A DNA stretch of 12,890 nucleotides from Thermoplasmatota archaeon (GTDB taxonomy: Archaea; Thermoplasmatota; Thermoplasmata; Methanomassiliicoccales; Methanomassiliicoccaceae), in the NCBI GenBank assembly GCA_022709105.1, contig JAKIXL010000030.1:1-12890 (forward strand), written 5' to 3'. Both the position numbers and the translations under genes were made by a program. Of this stretch, positions 6,612 to 11,906 are shown one piece after another. The first letter of the stretch is position 1, and each line of letters starts with the position of its first letter. The notes under the pieces are model-generated. The model saw only the letters and a list, made by a program, of their open reading frames with translations. It was not told the origin of the DNA and did no database searches.

Positions 6612-6691
6612 GGAACGGGAAGCGTTGGGCTAGTTTACAGAGTGCATCCCATCCCTTCTGACAGAGCTAGCCCTTCCCACTTCCTTTTTTT
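6612..6691 (+). ncRNA. Candidate small structured RNA with oligo-T end
   Basis: About 80 nt between a strong TATA box and a run of seven T (6685-6691) fold into one long interrupted helix. GGAA (6612-6615) pairs with TTCC (6681-6684), GGGAA (6617-6621) with TTCCC (6674-6678), and GGGCTAG (6627-6633) with CTAGCCC (6667-6673). Three further pairs with wobbles (6634-6636 with 6664-6666) extend the last stem, and CAGA (6638-6641) pairs with TCTG (6657-6660) near the top. A five-base bulge, GCGTT (6622-6626), sits on the 5' side. The apical loop is C-rich (CATCCCATCCC). It is not a tRNA: it has no cloverleaf and no TψC arm. I see no convincing C/D or H/ACA boxes and recognise no Rfam family. It could instead be a terminator or leader element. 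No convincing open reading frame covers it. Confidence 0.5.
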
Positions 6692-6707
6692 GTCCGGTCC
6701 TGTTTCG

Positions 6708-6718
6708 CGGATATTATC
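6708..6718 (+). promoter_or_regulatory. TATA-like element of the second MBL-fold gene
   Basis: GGATATTATCC is centred about 25 bp before the ATG at 6738, with no Shine-Dalgarno sequence between. It lies downstream of the T7 run, so the MBL gene probably has a transcript separate from the small RNA. Confidence 0.45.
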
Positions 6719-6737
6719 CCGCGATGGAAGTGGCCTC

Positions 6738-7463
6738 ATGAGCGTTGAGCTGCGGTGGTTCCCCCAATCGTTCGTCCAACTGCGCACGGAGGAGCTGACG
6801 ATGCATATCGACCCGTCGATGGCCTCGACCTTCCTGGACATCGTGAGGCTGTCGTTCCCGCCCCACGGGGCCAACGCCAAGCTCCCTCCGGGGATAGGTC
6901 CCGGAGGACTGGTGCTGGTCACCCATCCGCACCCGGACCATCTCGCGCCTGGAACGGCCTCCCTGCTGACCGGAAAGGACGGCATCGTCCTGGCACCGGA
7001 GAGCTGCCGCCGAAAGCTGCGCGGCCATATGTCCGCCGTGGCCCCGGGCGACCGGAGAACGGTGAGAGGGGCGGAGATCAGGGTCGTGGAGACATACAAT
7101 CCGGAAGGGACCAGGAGGATGACCTATCATCCGCGCGGGACCGGCGTCGGCTATCTTGTCAACATCGGAGGCGTCACCGCCTATCACGCCGGGGACACCG
7201 GACTGATAGAGGACATGAGAACGCTGGGCGAGGTTGACGTCGCCCTGCTGCCCATAGGCGGCAGGTTCACCATGGACATCGCCGAGGCGGCCGAGGCGGC
7301 GGAGATCATTGCCCCCCGGACGGTCGTCCCGATGCATCGCCTGAGGGCCGATGCGCAGAGGTTCAGGCAGGAGGTCGAGCGCCGTTGCGGTTCCGAGGTC
7401 CGGGTCCTCGGTCCAGGAGAGCCTCTCGGCCTGGGAGGCCGGGACGGGGACAACAAGATTTAA
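6738..7463 (+). CDS. MBL-fold metal-dependent hydrolase (UPF0173-like)
   Basis: This 241-residue metallo-beta-lactamase-fold protein keeps the full metal site. THPHPDH (62-68) gives H63, H65, D67 and H68. YHPRGTGVGYLV (130-141) carries H131, TAYHAGDTG (148-155) gives D153, and VPMH (197-200) gives the last His. The HPRGTGVGY and AGDTG blocks are like the UPF0173/L-ascorbate-6-phosphate-lactonase-type group, but the substrate is unknown. The start at 6738 (MSVELRWF) was chosen over an ATG at 6642 because that one would place the small RNA's stem and the promoter inside the gene and would add 32 residues of unlikely composition. Its 3' end overlaps the TATA box of srp54. Confidence 0.88.
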   Translation: MSVELRWFPQSFVQLRTEELTMHIDPSMASTFLDIVRLSFPPHGANAKLPPGIGPGGLVLVTHPHPDHLAPGTASLLTGKDGIVLAPESCRRKLRGHMSAVAPGDRRTVRGAEIRVVETYNPEGTRRMTYHPRGTGVGYLVNIGGVTAYHAGDTGLIEDMRTLGEVDVALLPIGGRFTMDIAEAAEAAEIIAPRTVVPMHRLRADAQRFRQEVERRCGSEVRVLGPGEPLGLGGRDGDNKI

Positions 7464-7466
7464 AAC
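7455..7466 (+). promoter_or_regulatory. TATA box of the srp54-trmY operon
   Basis: AAGATTTAAAAC lies over the stop codon of the MBL gene. It predicts a start near 7488 and a leader of about 12 nt before the srp54 ATG at 7500. Confidence 0.5.
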
Positions 7467-7499
7467 GCTCATCCGCTCTCAACTACCCAGGTTACTGAG

Positions 7500-8840
7500 A
7501 TGGTCCTGGAAAACCTCGGTCAATCGCTACGCAACGTCCTGAAGAAGATCACCGGGGCATCGCATATAGACGAAGCGCTGGTCAAGGAGATCACCCGGGA
7601 CATCCAGAGAGCGCTCCTGCAGGCCGACGTGAATGTGAAACTGGTCCTGGAGATGACCAAGGAGGTGGAGCGGAGGGCGCTCAACGAGCAGCCTCCGGCC
7701 GGCACCAGCCCCAAGGAGCACGTGGTGCGCATCATCTACGATGAGCTGATCAAGATCCTTGGATCTCAGAGGCCGCTCCCCATAGCCAAGCAGACCATAA
7801 TGATGGTCGGCCTCTACGGCCAGGGGAAGACCACCACCACCGGCAAGCTCGGCCGCTATTTCCACAAGAAAGGGCTCAAGGTAGGGCTGATAGCAGCCGA
7901 CGTGCACCGGCCGGCAGCGTACGACCAGCTGAAGCAGATCGCGGACAAGGTGGGGGTGCCCATCTTCGGCAGGCCTGGAGAGAAGGACGCGGCCAAGATC
8001 GCCAAGGACGGCATGGAGCACTTCTCCAACGTGGACGTCGTGCTCGTGGACACCTCCGGCCGCCACGCGCTGGAGGACGACCTCATCGCCGAGCTGAAAA
8101 GGGTGGCCGACATCGTGAGCCCGACCGAGCGCATCCTGGTGCTCGATGCCGCGGTCGGGCAGCAGGCCGGACCGCAGGCCAAGGCGTTCCACGATGCCGT
8201 CGGCGTCACCAGCGTGATCATCACCAAGATGGACGGGACCGCGAAGGGCGGGGGCGCGCTTAGCGCAGTGGCCCAGACCAAGGCCTCGATCGTGTTCATC
8301 GGGACCGGGGAGCATCTCACCGACCTGGAGCCGTTTGAGCCCACCCGGTTCATCTCCCGGCTGCTGGGCATGGGGGACATCCAAAGCCTGCTGGAGGCGG
8401 CCAAGGACAACATCTCCGAGGCCGAGGCGGAAGAGACCGTCAAGAAGATGATGGCCGGGCGGTTCACCTTGAAGGAGATGTACGAGCAGATGGAGATGCT
8501 CACCAGCATGGGGCCGCTCAAGAAGCTGGTTTCGATGCTCCCGGGGATGCCGGGCCTCAGCGACAAGATCGATATGGAACAGAGCCAGGAGAAGCTCCGC
8601 AAGTTCCGCTACATCATGGACTCCATGACCGAGGAGGAGATGGAGGACCCCAAGCTCATCAAGTCCACCAGGATCAACCGCATTGCCCGAGGCGCCGGCG
8701 TGGAGAGCAAGGACGTCCGTGAGCTCCTTAAGCAATACAACATGTCCAAGAAGGCGGTCAAGGGCTTCATGGGGAACCGCAAGTTCCGCAAGCAGTTGAT
8801 GAAACAGTTCCAGTCAGGGGACATGGGGCAATCCCAATGA
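7500..8840 (+). CDS. srp54: Signal recognition particle 54 kDa protein (GTPase)
   Basis: SRP54 binds signal sequences on ribosomes and, with GTP and SRP RNA, delivers them to FtsY at the membrane. The 446 residues follow the family layout. The N-domain helices cover 1-90. The GTPase G-domain has G1 GLYGQGKTTTT (104-114), ADVHRPAAYDQL (133-144), G3 DTSGR (184-188), G4 TKMDG (242-246) and a closing GTGE (268-271). The methionine-rich M domain covers 300-440, with MLTSMGPLKKLVSMLPGMPG as finger loop and RINRIARGAG (391-400) as the RNA-binding signature. G3 has Ser where DTAGR is usual, and G1 has Tyr-Gly-Gln where many have Gln-Gly-Ser. The SRP RNA gene is not in the window. It overlaps trmY by 4 nt, so the two are one operon. 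Confidence 0.97.
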   Translation: MVLENLGQSLRNVLKKITGASHIDEALVKEITRDIQRALLQADVNVKLVLEMTKEVERRALNEQPPAGTSPKEHVVRIIYDELIKILGSQRPLPIAKQTIMMVGLYGQGKTTTTGKLGRYFHKKGLKVGLIAADVHRPAAYDQLKQIADKVGVPIFGRPGEKDAAKIAKDGMEHFSNVDVVLVDTSGRHALEDDLIAELKRVADIVSPTERILVLDAAVGQQAGPQAKAFHDAVGVTSVIITKMDGTAKGGGALSAVAQTKASIVFIGTGEHLTDLEPFEPTRFISRLLGMGDIQSLLEAAKDNISEAEAEETVKKMMAGRFTLKEMYEQMEMLTSMGPLKKLVSMLPGMPGLSDKIDMEQSQEKLRKFRYIMDSMTEEEMEDPKLIKSTRINRIARGAGVESKDVRELLKQYNMSKKAVKGFMGNRKFRKQLMKQFQSGDMGQSQ

Positions 8841-9424
8841 AGCGGTTCGTCGTGGTCGGCCACCGGGCCGCAACCTCCGGCGATTTCAAGCTGGACGACA
8901 TGGCCGGAGGCGCTGGCCGCTTGGACATCCTCCTTCGGTGCATCAACTCCGCCTTGTTCCTCTCGCACGGCATCAGGCGGGACGCCGAGATATACCTCGT
9001 CCTCTTGGGAGAGCCGAACCCTCCCCGCACGATCAGGATCAACGGCGGAGAGGTCCGGTACCTGAACCCGGACGAGAGATCGACCGGGGCGCTGGTCCGC
9101 AACGCCCTCCTTAAGAAGCTGGACGACGAGGAGATCAGGTCCTCCCCGGGAATATATGTGTCAAAGCGGTCCTTCGAGCAGGTGCTGCAGGACCTGGCCC
9201 CCATATCCCGTCTGGTTTATCTGAAGGAGGACGGAAAGGACGTCAGGGAGCAGGACCTTGACGGAGATGTTACCTTCATCATCTCGGACCATCAGGACCT
9301 CCGAGAGGACGAGGAGAGGCTCCTGATGGAGCGGTCGCCCCTGACCGTTACCCTTGGTCCCACATCATACCATGCGGACCACTGCATCACCATCATGCTC
9401 AACGAGCTGGACCGGCGGGAATAG
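8837..9424 (+). CDS. trmY: tRNA (pseudouridine-54 N1)-methyltransferase
   Basis: TrmY is a SPOUT-class methyltransferase that uses S-adenosylmethionine to turn pseudouridine 54 of archaeal tRNAs into N1-methylpseudouridine, the archaeal counterpart of T54. The 195 residues match the family in length and start (MKRFVVVGHRA). The knotted SAM-binding C-terminus is clear: FIISDHQDL (147-155), then VTLGPTSYHADHCIT (171-185) and MLNELDR (187-193). C183 lies in the conserved HADHC block. Its ATG overlaps the srp54 stop codon (ATGA), which implies translational coupling. I see no separate promoter. Confidence 0.95.
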   Translation: MKRFVVVGHRAATSGDFKLDDMAGGAGRLDILLRCINSALFLSHGIRRDAEIYLVLLGEPNPPRTIRINGGEVRYLNPDERSTGALVRNALLKKLDDEEIRSSPGIYVSKRSFEQVLQDLAPISRLVYLKEDGKDVREQDLDGDVTFIISDHQDLREDEERLLMERSPLTVTLGPTSYHADHCITIMLNELDRRE

Positions 9425-9470
9425 AGAAACTTCATATCCAATGCCAGCGGTAGTCCTCTCAGGCTGACCT

Positions 9471-9635
9471 ATGAGAGCGATATGTCCTAGGGACGGTTGC
9501 GAGTACATCGCCTTCGGCGATGACGAGAGGGAGCTGAGAAAGGACCTGCGGTACCATATCATGAGCATCCATAACTGCACCGATCTGCCTGACAAGCTGG
9601 AGATGCTCGACGAGAGCGGGGACCGGACCGCTTAG
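9471..9635 (+). CDS. 54-residue zinc-finger-like protein
   Basis: A short frame encodes MRAICPRDGCEYIAFGDDER and continues to residue 54. Cys5 and Cys10 stand before a beta-turn with Tyr12 and Phe15. A helix then carries His29 and His34, in a C-x4-C-x18-H-x4-H arrangement close to a C2H2 zinc finger, with Cys36 as an extra possible ligand. The C-terminus (DLPDKLEMLDESGDRTA) is acidic. A zinc-bound DNA-, RNA- or protein-binding module is inferred. TTCATATCC (9431-9439) is a possible TATA box 32-40 bp upstream. A run of six T at 9641-9646, right after the stop, could end the transcript. The GC-rich codon use agrees with neighbouring genes. Confidence 0.7.
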   Translation: MRAICPRDGCEYIAFGDDERELRKDLRYHIMSIHNCTDLPDKLEMLDESGDRTA

Positions 9636-9680
9636 TTATGTTTTTTACCTGATGCTTTCCCATAATAAGGGTGGGTGCTC

Positions 9681-10148
9681 ATGAGGCTCAAGGAAAAGGA
9701 GATCACCGACAGGGGCGAGATAGAGGAGCTCCTGTCCGGAGAGAAGGTGTGCAGGGTGGCGATGTGCGACGGCAATGCTCCGTATGTTGTTCCCACCACG
9801 TACGGGTACAAGGAAGGCGTCATCTATTTGCACTCGTCCAAGGCGGGGCGCAAGATGGACGTCCTGAAGGAGAATGATCGAGTATGCATAGTTGTGGATA
9901 CCGGGCATGACCTTGTGCAGGGCCCCCTTGACTCCTCCTGCGGATCGACCATCCGGTTCAAGAGCGTCATCGCCACCGGCCGCGCCAAGCTCGTGGAGGA
10001 CGAGGCGGAGAAGCGGAGAGGGATGGACATAATCATGGCCCAGATGTTCGGGGACCAGGCCTTCGAGTACTCTCCGGAGGGCATTCGGAACATGGCCATC
10101 ATCAAGGTCGATCTGGAATCTGTGACCGGCAAGAGATCTGGATACTGA
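9681..10148 (+). CDS. Pyridoxamine 5'-phosphate oxidase-like flavoprotein (NimA-like)
   Basis: This is a 155-residue split-barrel flavin-binding protein of the PPOX superfamily, closest in appearance to the NimA-like group annotated as nitroimidazole-resistance reductases. It begins MRLKEKEITDRGEIEELL, a typical start. Then come VCRVAMCDGNAPYVVPTTYG (23-42) and the cofactor segment YLHSSKAGRKMDVLK (49-63), where H51, S52, R57 and K58 fit FMN-phosphate contacts. VIATGRAKLVED (96-107) and IIKVDLESVTGK (140-151) are the later barrel strands. The ATG at 9681 is preferred over an in-frame GTG at 9675 because GGGTGGGTG (9669-9677) can serve as the ribosome site. It could reduce or bind a flavin or F420-related cofactor; the substrate is unknown, and a drug-resistance role should not be assumed. 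Confidence 0.88.
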   Translation: MRLKEKEITDRGEIEELLSGEKVCRVAMCDGNAPYVVPTTYGYKEGVIYLHSSKAGRKMDVLKENDRVCIVVDTGHDLVQGPLDSSCGSTIRFKSVIATGRAKLVEDEAEKRRGMDIIMAQMFGDQAFEYSPEGIRNMAIIKVDLESVTGKRSGY

Positions 10149-10159
10149 GGCGGGCATGA

Positions 10160-10181
10160 GGCCGGAGAGCGGGCCCCGGCC
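10160..10181. repeat. GC-rich hairpin between the PPOX and DUF2116-like genes
   Basis: GGCCGG (10160-10165) pairs with CCGGCC (10176-10181) around a 10-nt loop that holds the palindrome GGGCCC. It begins 12 nt after the PPOX stop codon. A short T-run only comes 14 nt later inside the next promoter, so terminator function is weakly supported. Confidence 0.3.
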
Positions 10182-10193
10182 GCCATAAGGAAA

Positions 10194-10203
10194 CCTTTTA
10201 ACA
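10194..10203 (+). promoter_or_regulatory. TATA box of the DUF2116-coaD operon
   Basis: CCTTTTAACA is centred about 26 bp before the ATG at 10225, the usual distance for a leaderless archaeal transcript. Confidence 0.5.
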
Positions 10204-10224
10204 GGTGGTGCCGATGGGGCGGTC

Positions 10225-10416
10225 ATGAGCGAGAAGATCCCTCAGCACCGCCACTGCTCGAGCTGCGGGAAGGCGCACCTCGGAGATGGCCGTTTCTGTT
10301 CCGAGGTTTGCCAGAGGACCACAGGGGACACACTCAAGAAGAAGAAGCGGCAGCTCCTTATCTTGTACGGGATAACCATGGCCGTGCTGATCGCAGCGCT
10401 GCTCATGATCGGATGA
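10225..10416 (+). CDS. Zinc-ribbon protein with one C-terminal membrane helix (DUF2116-like)
   Basis: The 63 residues have two parts. A zinc-ribbon is formed by C11-x2-C14 and C25-x3-C29 in HRHCSSCGKAHLGDGRFC. A single hydrophobic helix (QLLILYGITMAVLIAALLMI, 43-62) follows a KKKK-R stop-transfer-like stretch (38-42). The order suggests a tail-anchored protein with the zinc domain in the cytoplasm. This matches small archaeal DUF2116-type proteins, whose function is not known. The gene ends 4 bp before the adenylyltransferase fusion, so the two are probably co-transcribed. That is interesting, but it does not establish a shared pathway. Confidence 0.82.
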   Translation: MSEKIPQHRHCSSCGKAHLGDGRFCSEVCQRTTGDTLKKKKRQLLILYGITMAVLIAALLMIG

Positions 10417-10420
10417 TACC

Positions 10421-11386
10421 ATGAAGGCCGCCATGGGAGGCACCTTCAACGTTCTGCACCGGGGCCACCTGGCCCTCTTGGACCGCGCTTTCGAGGTGGC
10501 GGACGAGGTACTCATAGGGATCACCTCCGACGCCATGGCCTCCGCCATGAAGGCCGGGGTGAGGCCGCTGGAGGAGCGCAGGAAGGACCTGGAGGCCTAC
10601 CTCCGGGGGAGGGGGGGCGCATGGAGCGTCGAGACCATCGACCGCCCGGACGAGCACGTTGACGTGCGCGGCGACATCCAGGCGCTGATCGTTTCCCCGG
10701 AGACCTTGGCGACCGGCGAGAGCATAAACCGGGGGCGGAAGTCGAGGGGCCTGATGCCGCTCAGGCTGGTGGTCGTGCCCCATGTCATCGCGGAGGATTT
10801 TCTGCCGATAGCCGCCCGTCGCGTGCTGGCCGGCGAGATCGATGCCGACGGCCGCCTGCTGCGGCCGCTCAGAGCGAGCGTGGGCTCCCTGAACCCGGTG
10901 AAGGTGAGTGCCGTCGAGCGCGTCCTATCCAAGCTGGTCGGCCGCGTCGAGGTCACCGCCATAGAGGTCCGCTCAGGGGTTCCGGAGCAGCCTCGCGGAG
11001 AGGAGACCAGGAAGGGCGCGATGAACCGGGCGGCCGCCGCCTTGGGAGGGGCGGACCTGGGGATCGGGCTTGAGGCCGGGGTGTTCGAGACCCAGGACGG
11101 CCTTTTTGATGTGCAGTACTGCGCGATCATCGACCGCAGAGGGAGGTTCAGCGTAGGCCACGGGATGGGTTTCCGCTACCCCAGTGAAGCGGCCGAGCTG
11201 GTCCGCGGAGGCATGACCGTCGGAGCTGCCTTCAGGGAACTGTACGGAAAGGGACTGGATGGGCGCAAGGACGGGGCCATCGGATATCTCACAAGGGGCG
11301 CATTGGGCCGAACCGAGCTTGCCGAGCAGGCGGTGATGGCCGCCATGGTGCCAAGGATGAGGAGGGAGCTGTACAGCGACCTCTGA
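10421..11386 (+). CDS. coaD: Fused phosphopantetheine adenylyltransferase and inosine/xanthosine triphosphatase
   Basis: The 321 residues hold two enzymes. Residues 1-147 are an archaeal-type nucleotidyltransferase, with GGTFNVLHRGHLALL (6-20, H13 and H16 as the HxGH motif). It would join ATP and phosphopantetheine to make dephospho-CoA. Its second nucleotide-binding motif reads IAARRV (130-135) where ISSTRI is usual, so both Ser and the Thr are replaced while Arg134 stays. Residues 151-320 are a DUF84/YjjX-type inosine/xanthosine triphosphatase that removes damaged purine nucleotides. Its motifs are GSLNPVKVSAV (155-165), SGVPEQPRGEETRKGAMNRA (185-204) and DLGIGLEAGV (212-221). The fusion would combine CoA synthesis with nucleotide-pool cleaning, but no biochemical link is shown. 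Its stop and that of the convergent gene share the palindrome TGATCA. Confidence 0.92.
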   Translation: MKAAMGGTFNVLHRGHLALLDRAFEVADEVLIGITSDAMASAMKAGVRPLEERRKDLEAYLRGRGGAWSVETIDRPDEHVDVRGDIQALIVSPETLATGESINRGRKSRGLMPLRLVVVPHVIAEDFLPIAARRVLAGEIDADGRLLRPLRASVGSLNPVKVSAVERVLSKLVGRVEVTAIEVRSGVPEQPRGEETRKGAMNRAAAALGGADLGIGLEAGVFETQDGLFDVQYCAIIDRRGRFSVGHGMGFRYPSEAAELVRGGMTVGAAFRELYGKGLDGRKDGAIGYLTRGALGRTELAEQAVMAAMVPRMRRELYSDL

Positions 11387-11614
11387 TCACGCTCGAGCCT
11401 TCGGCTGCGGCCGCGCGCGGGCATGTTCCTTGAAGTTCCCTGCGCAGTTGGACAGCCCGACACACCCGAACCGCCGGTACTTGGAGCAGTAGAACCCCTG
11501 GACGTAGTGCTCGCAGGGCGGGTCCTTCTCCGCCCGGCACTTCTCGCCGATGCAGGCGAACCCCTTGTAGCGGCCGTCGCACCGGCCGTTCGCAAGGAGA
11601 TAGTAGCATTTCAT
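11387..11614 (-). CDS. Small cysteine-rich protein with two four-cysteine units
   Basis: The 75 residues hold eight cysteines in two like units: C3, C12, C21, C26 and C34, C43, C51, C57. The spacing is C-x8-C-x7-8-C-[IV]-G-x2-3-C. Aromatic residues and Arg/Lys fill the gaps (CYYLLANGRC, CEHYVQGFYC). A basic tail (HARARPQPKARA) ends the protein. I see no signal peptide or membrane helix. Zinc or an iron-sulfur cluster could be bound, but no known family is recognised. A purine-rich GGGAGGGG (11621-11628) precedes the ATG as a ribosome site. The ATG overlaps the stop of the upstream small gene (ATGA), so the two are one operon. Its stop lies in the TGATCA shared with the convergent coaD fusion. 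Confidence 0.75.
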   Translation of the reverse strand: MKCYYLLANGRCDGRYKGFACIGEKCRAEKDPPCEHYVQGFYCSKYRRFGCVGLSNCAGNFKEHARARPQPKARA

Positions 11615-11847
11615 CGGCCGCCCCTCCCGCTGATGAGCGGCGCCCCTAGGTCAACAAAGTACAGGCTGGATGGAACGTGCGGTCCTAGGCCGGGGGTCTC
11701 GCGGCCCTCGCCCATGGTCCTTGGTGAAAGGGGGCGGCTGTGATAGGACGGCGCGACGCGCTCCAAGCAGTTGCGTTCCCCGGCGCACTCGCCGGCGCTC
11801 ACCATATGATGAGCGCAGCGGTTAGACCCATAGCTATAGCGGCACAA
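11611..11847 (-). CDS. Small protein with one four-cysteine unit (non-ATG start)
   Basis: The 78-residue frame opens with the same unit as the next gene: C2, C11, C21, C27, spaced x8, x9, x5, with CAG after the third cysteine. The remaining 50 residues have no cysteine and look unstructured. The start is uncertain. A TTG at 11847 is favoured because the first cysteine follows it at once and a TATA box lies about 35 bp upstream. A TAA stands ten codons before it, and no in-frame ATG comes before Met15, which would lose half the unit. The shared motif and the ATGA overlap with the next gene are the main evidence that it is real. Confidence 0.55.
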   Translation of the reverse strand: MCRYSYGSNRCAHHMVSAGECAGERNCLERVAPSYHSRPLSPRTMGEGRETPGLGPHVPSSLYFVDLGAPLISGRGGR

Positions 11848-11876
11848 TTTCCCATCCCTGGGGCATTATGATTATC

Positions 11877-11888
11877 TATAAATATAAA
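11877..11888 (-). promoter_or_regulatory. TATA box of the cysteine-rich gene pair
   Basis: On the minus strand TTTATATTTATA, preceded by AAAA, is a strong archaeal BRE/TATA element. It lies between the end of the protease gene (11907) and the cysteine-rich genes, and predicts a start close to 11853, some 6 nt before the TTG at 11847. Confidence 0.55.
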
Positions 11889-11906
11889 TTTTGGCCGCTG
11901 ACCCGC

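Noticed and set aside
6641..6655. The C-rich loop CATCCCATCCC of the candidate RNA as an antisense guide
   Set aside because: Its complement GGGATGGG occurs at least three times in this window (near 5042, near 11162, and on the minus strand near 11855), so the match is too common to name a target.
6612..6691. tRNA or pyrrolysine tRNA at the candidate RNA
   Set aside because: There is no D arm, anticodon arm or GGTTC-type T arm; the segment folds as one interrupted hairpin.
7527..8735. A 402-residue minus-strand frame opposite srp54
   Set aside because: It is rich in His, Leu and Gly with no domain pattern, as expected opposite a GC-rich gene, and srp54 is unambiguous.
9681..10148. Calling the PPOX-like protein a nitroimidazole-resistance gene
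   Set aside because: The similarity is to a broad flavoprotein group; nothing in the sequence or context supports drug resistance.
11423..11743. A 106-residue plus-strand frame across the cysteine-rich genes
   Set aside because: It has no recognisable motif, and the minus strand shows the repeated cysteine unit, a TATA box and an ATGA overlap.
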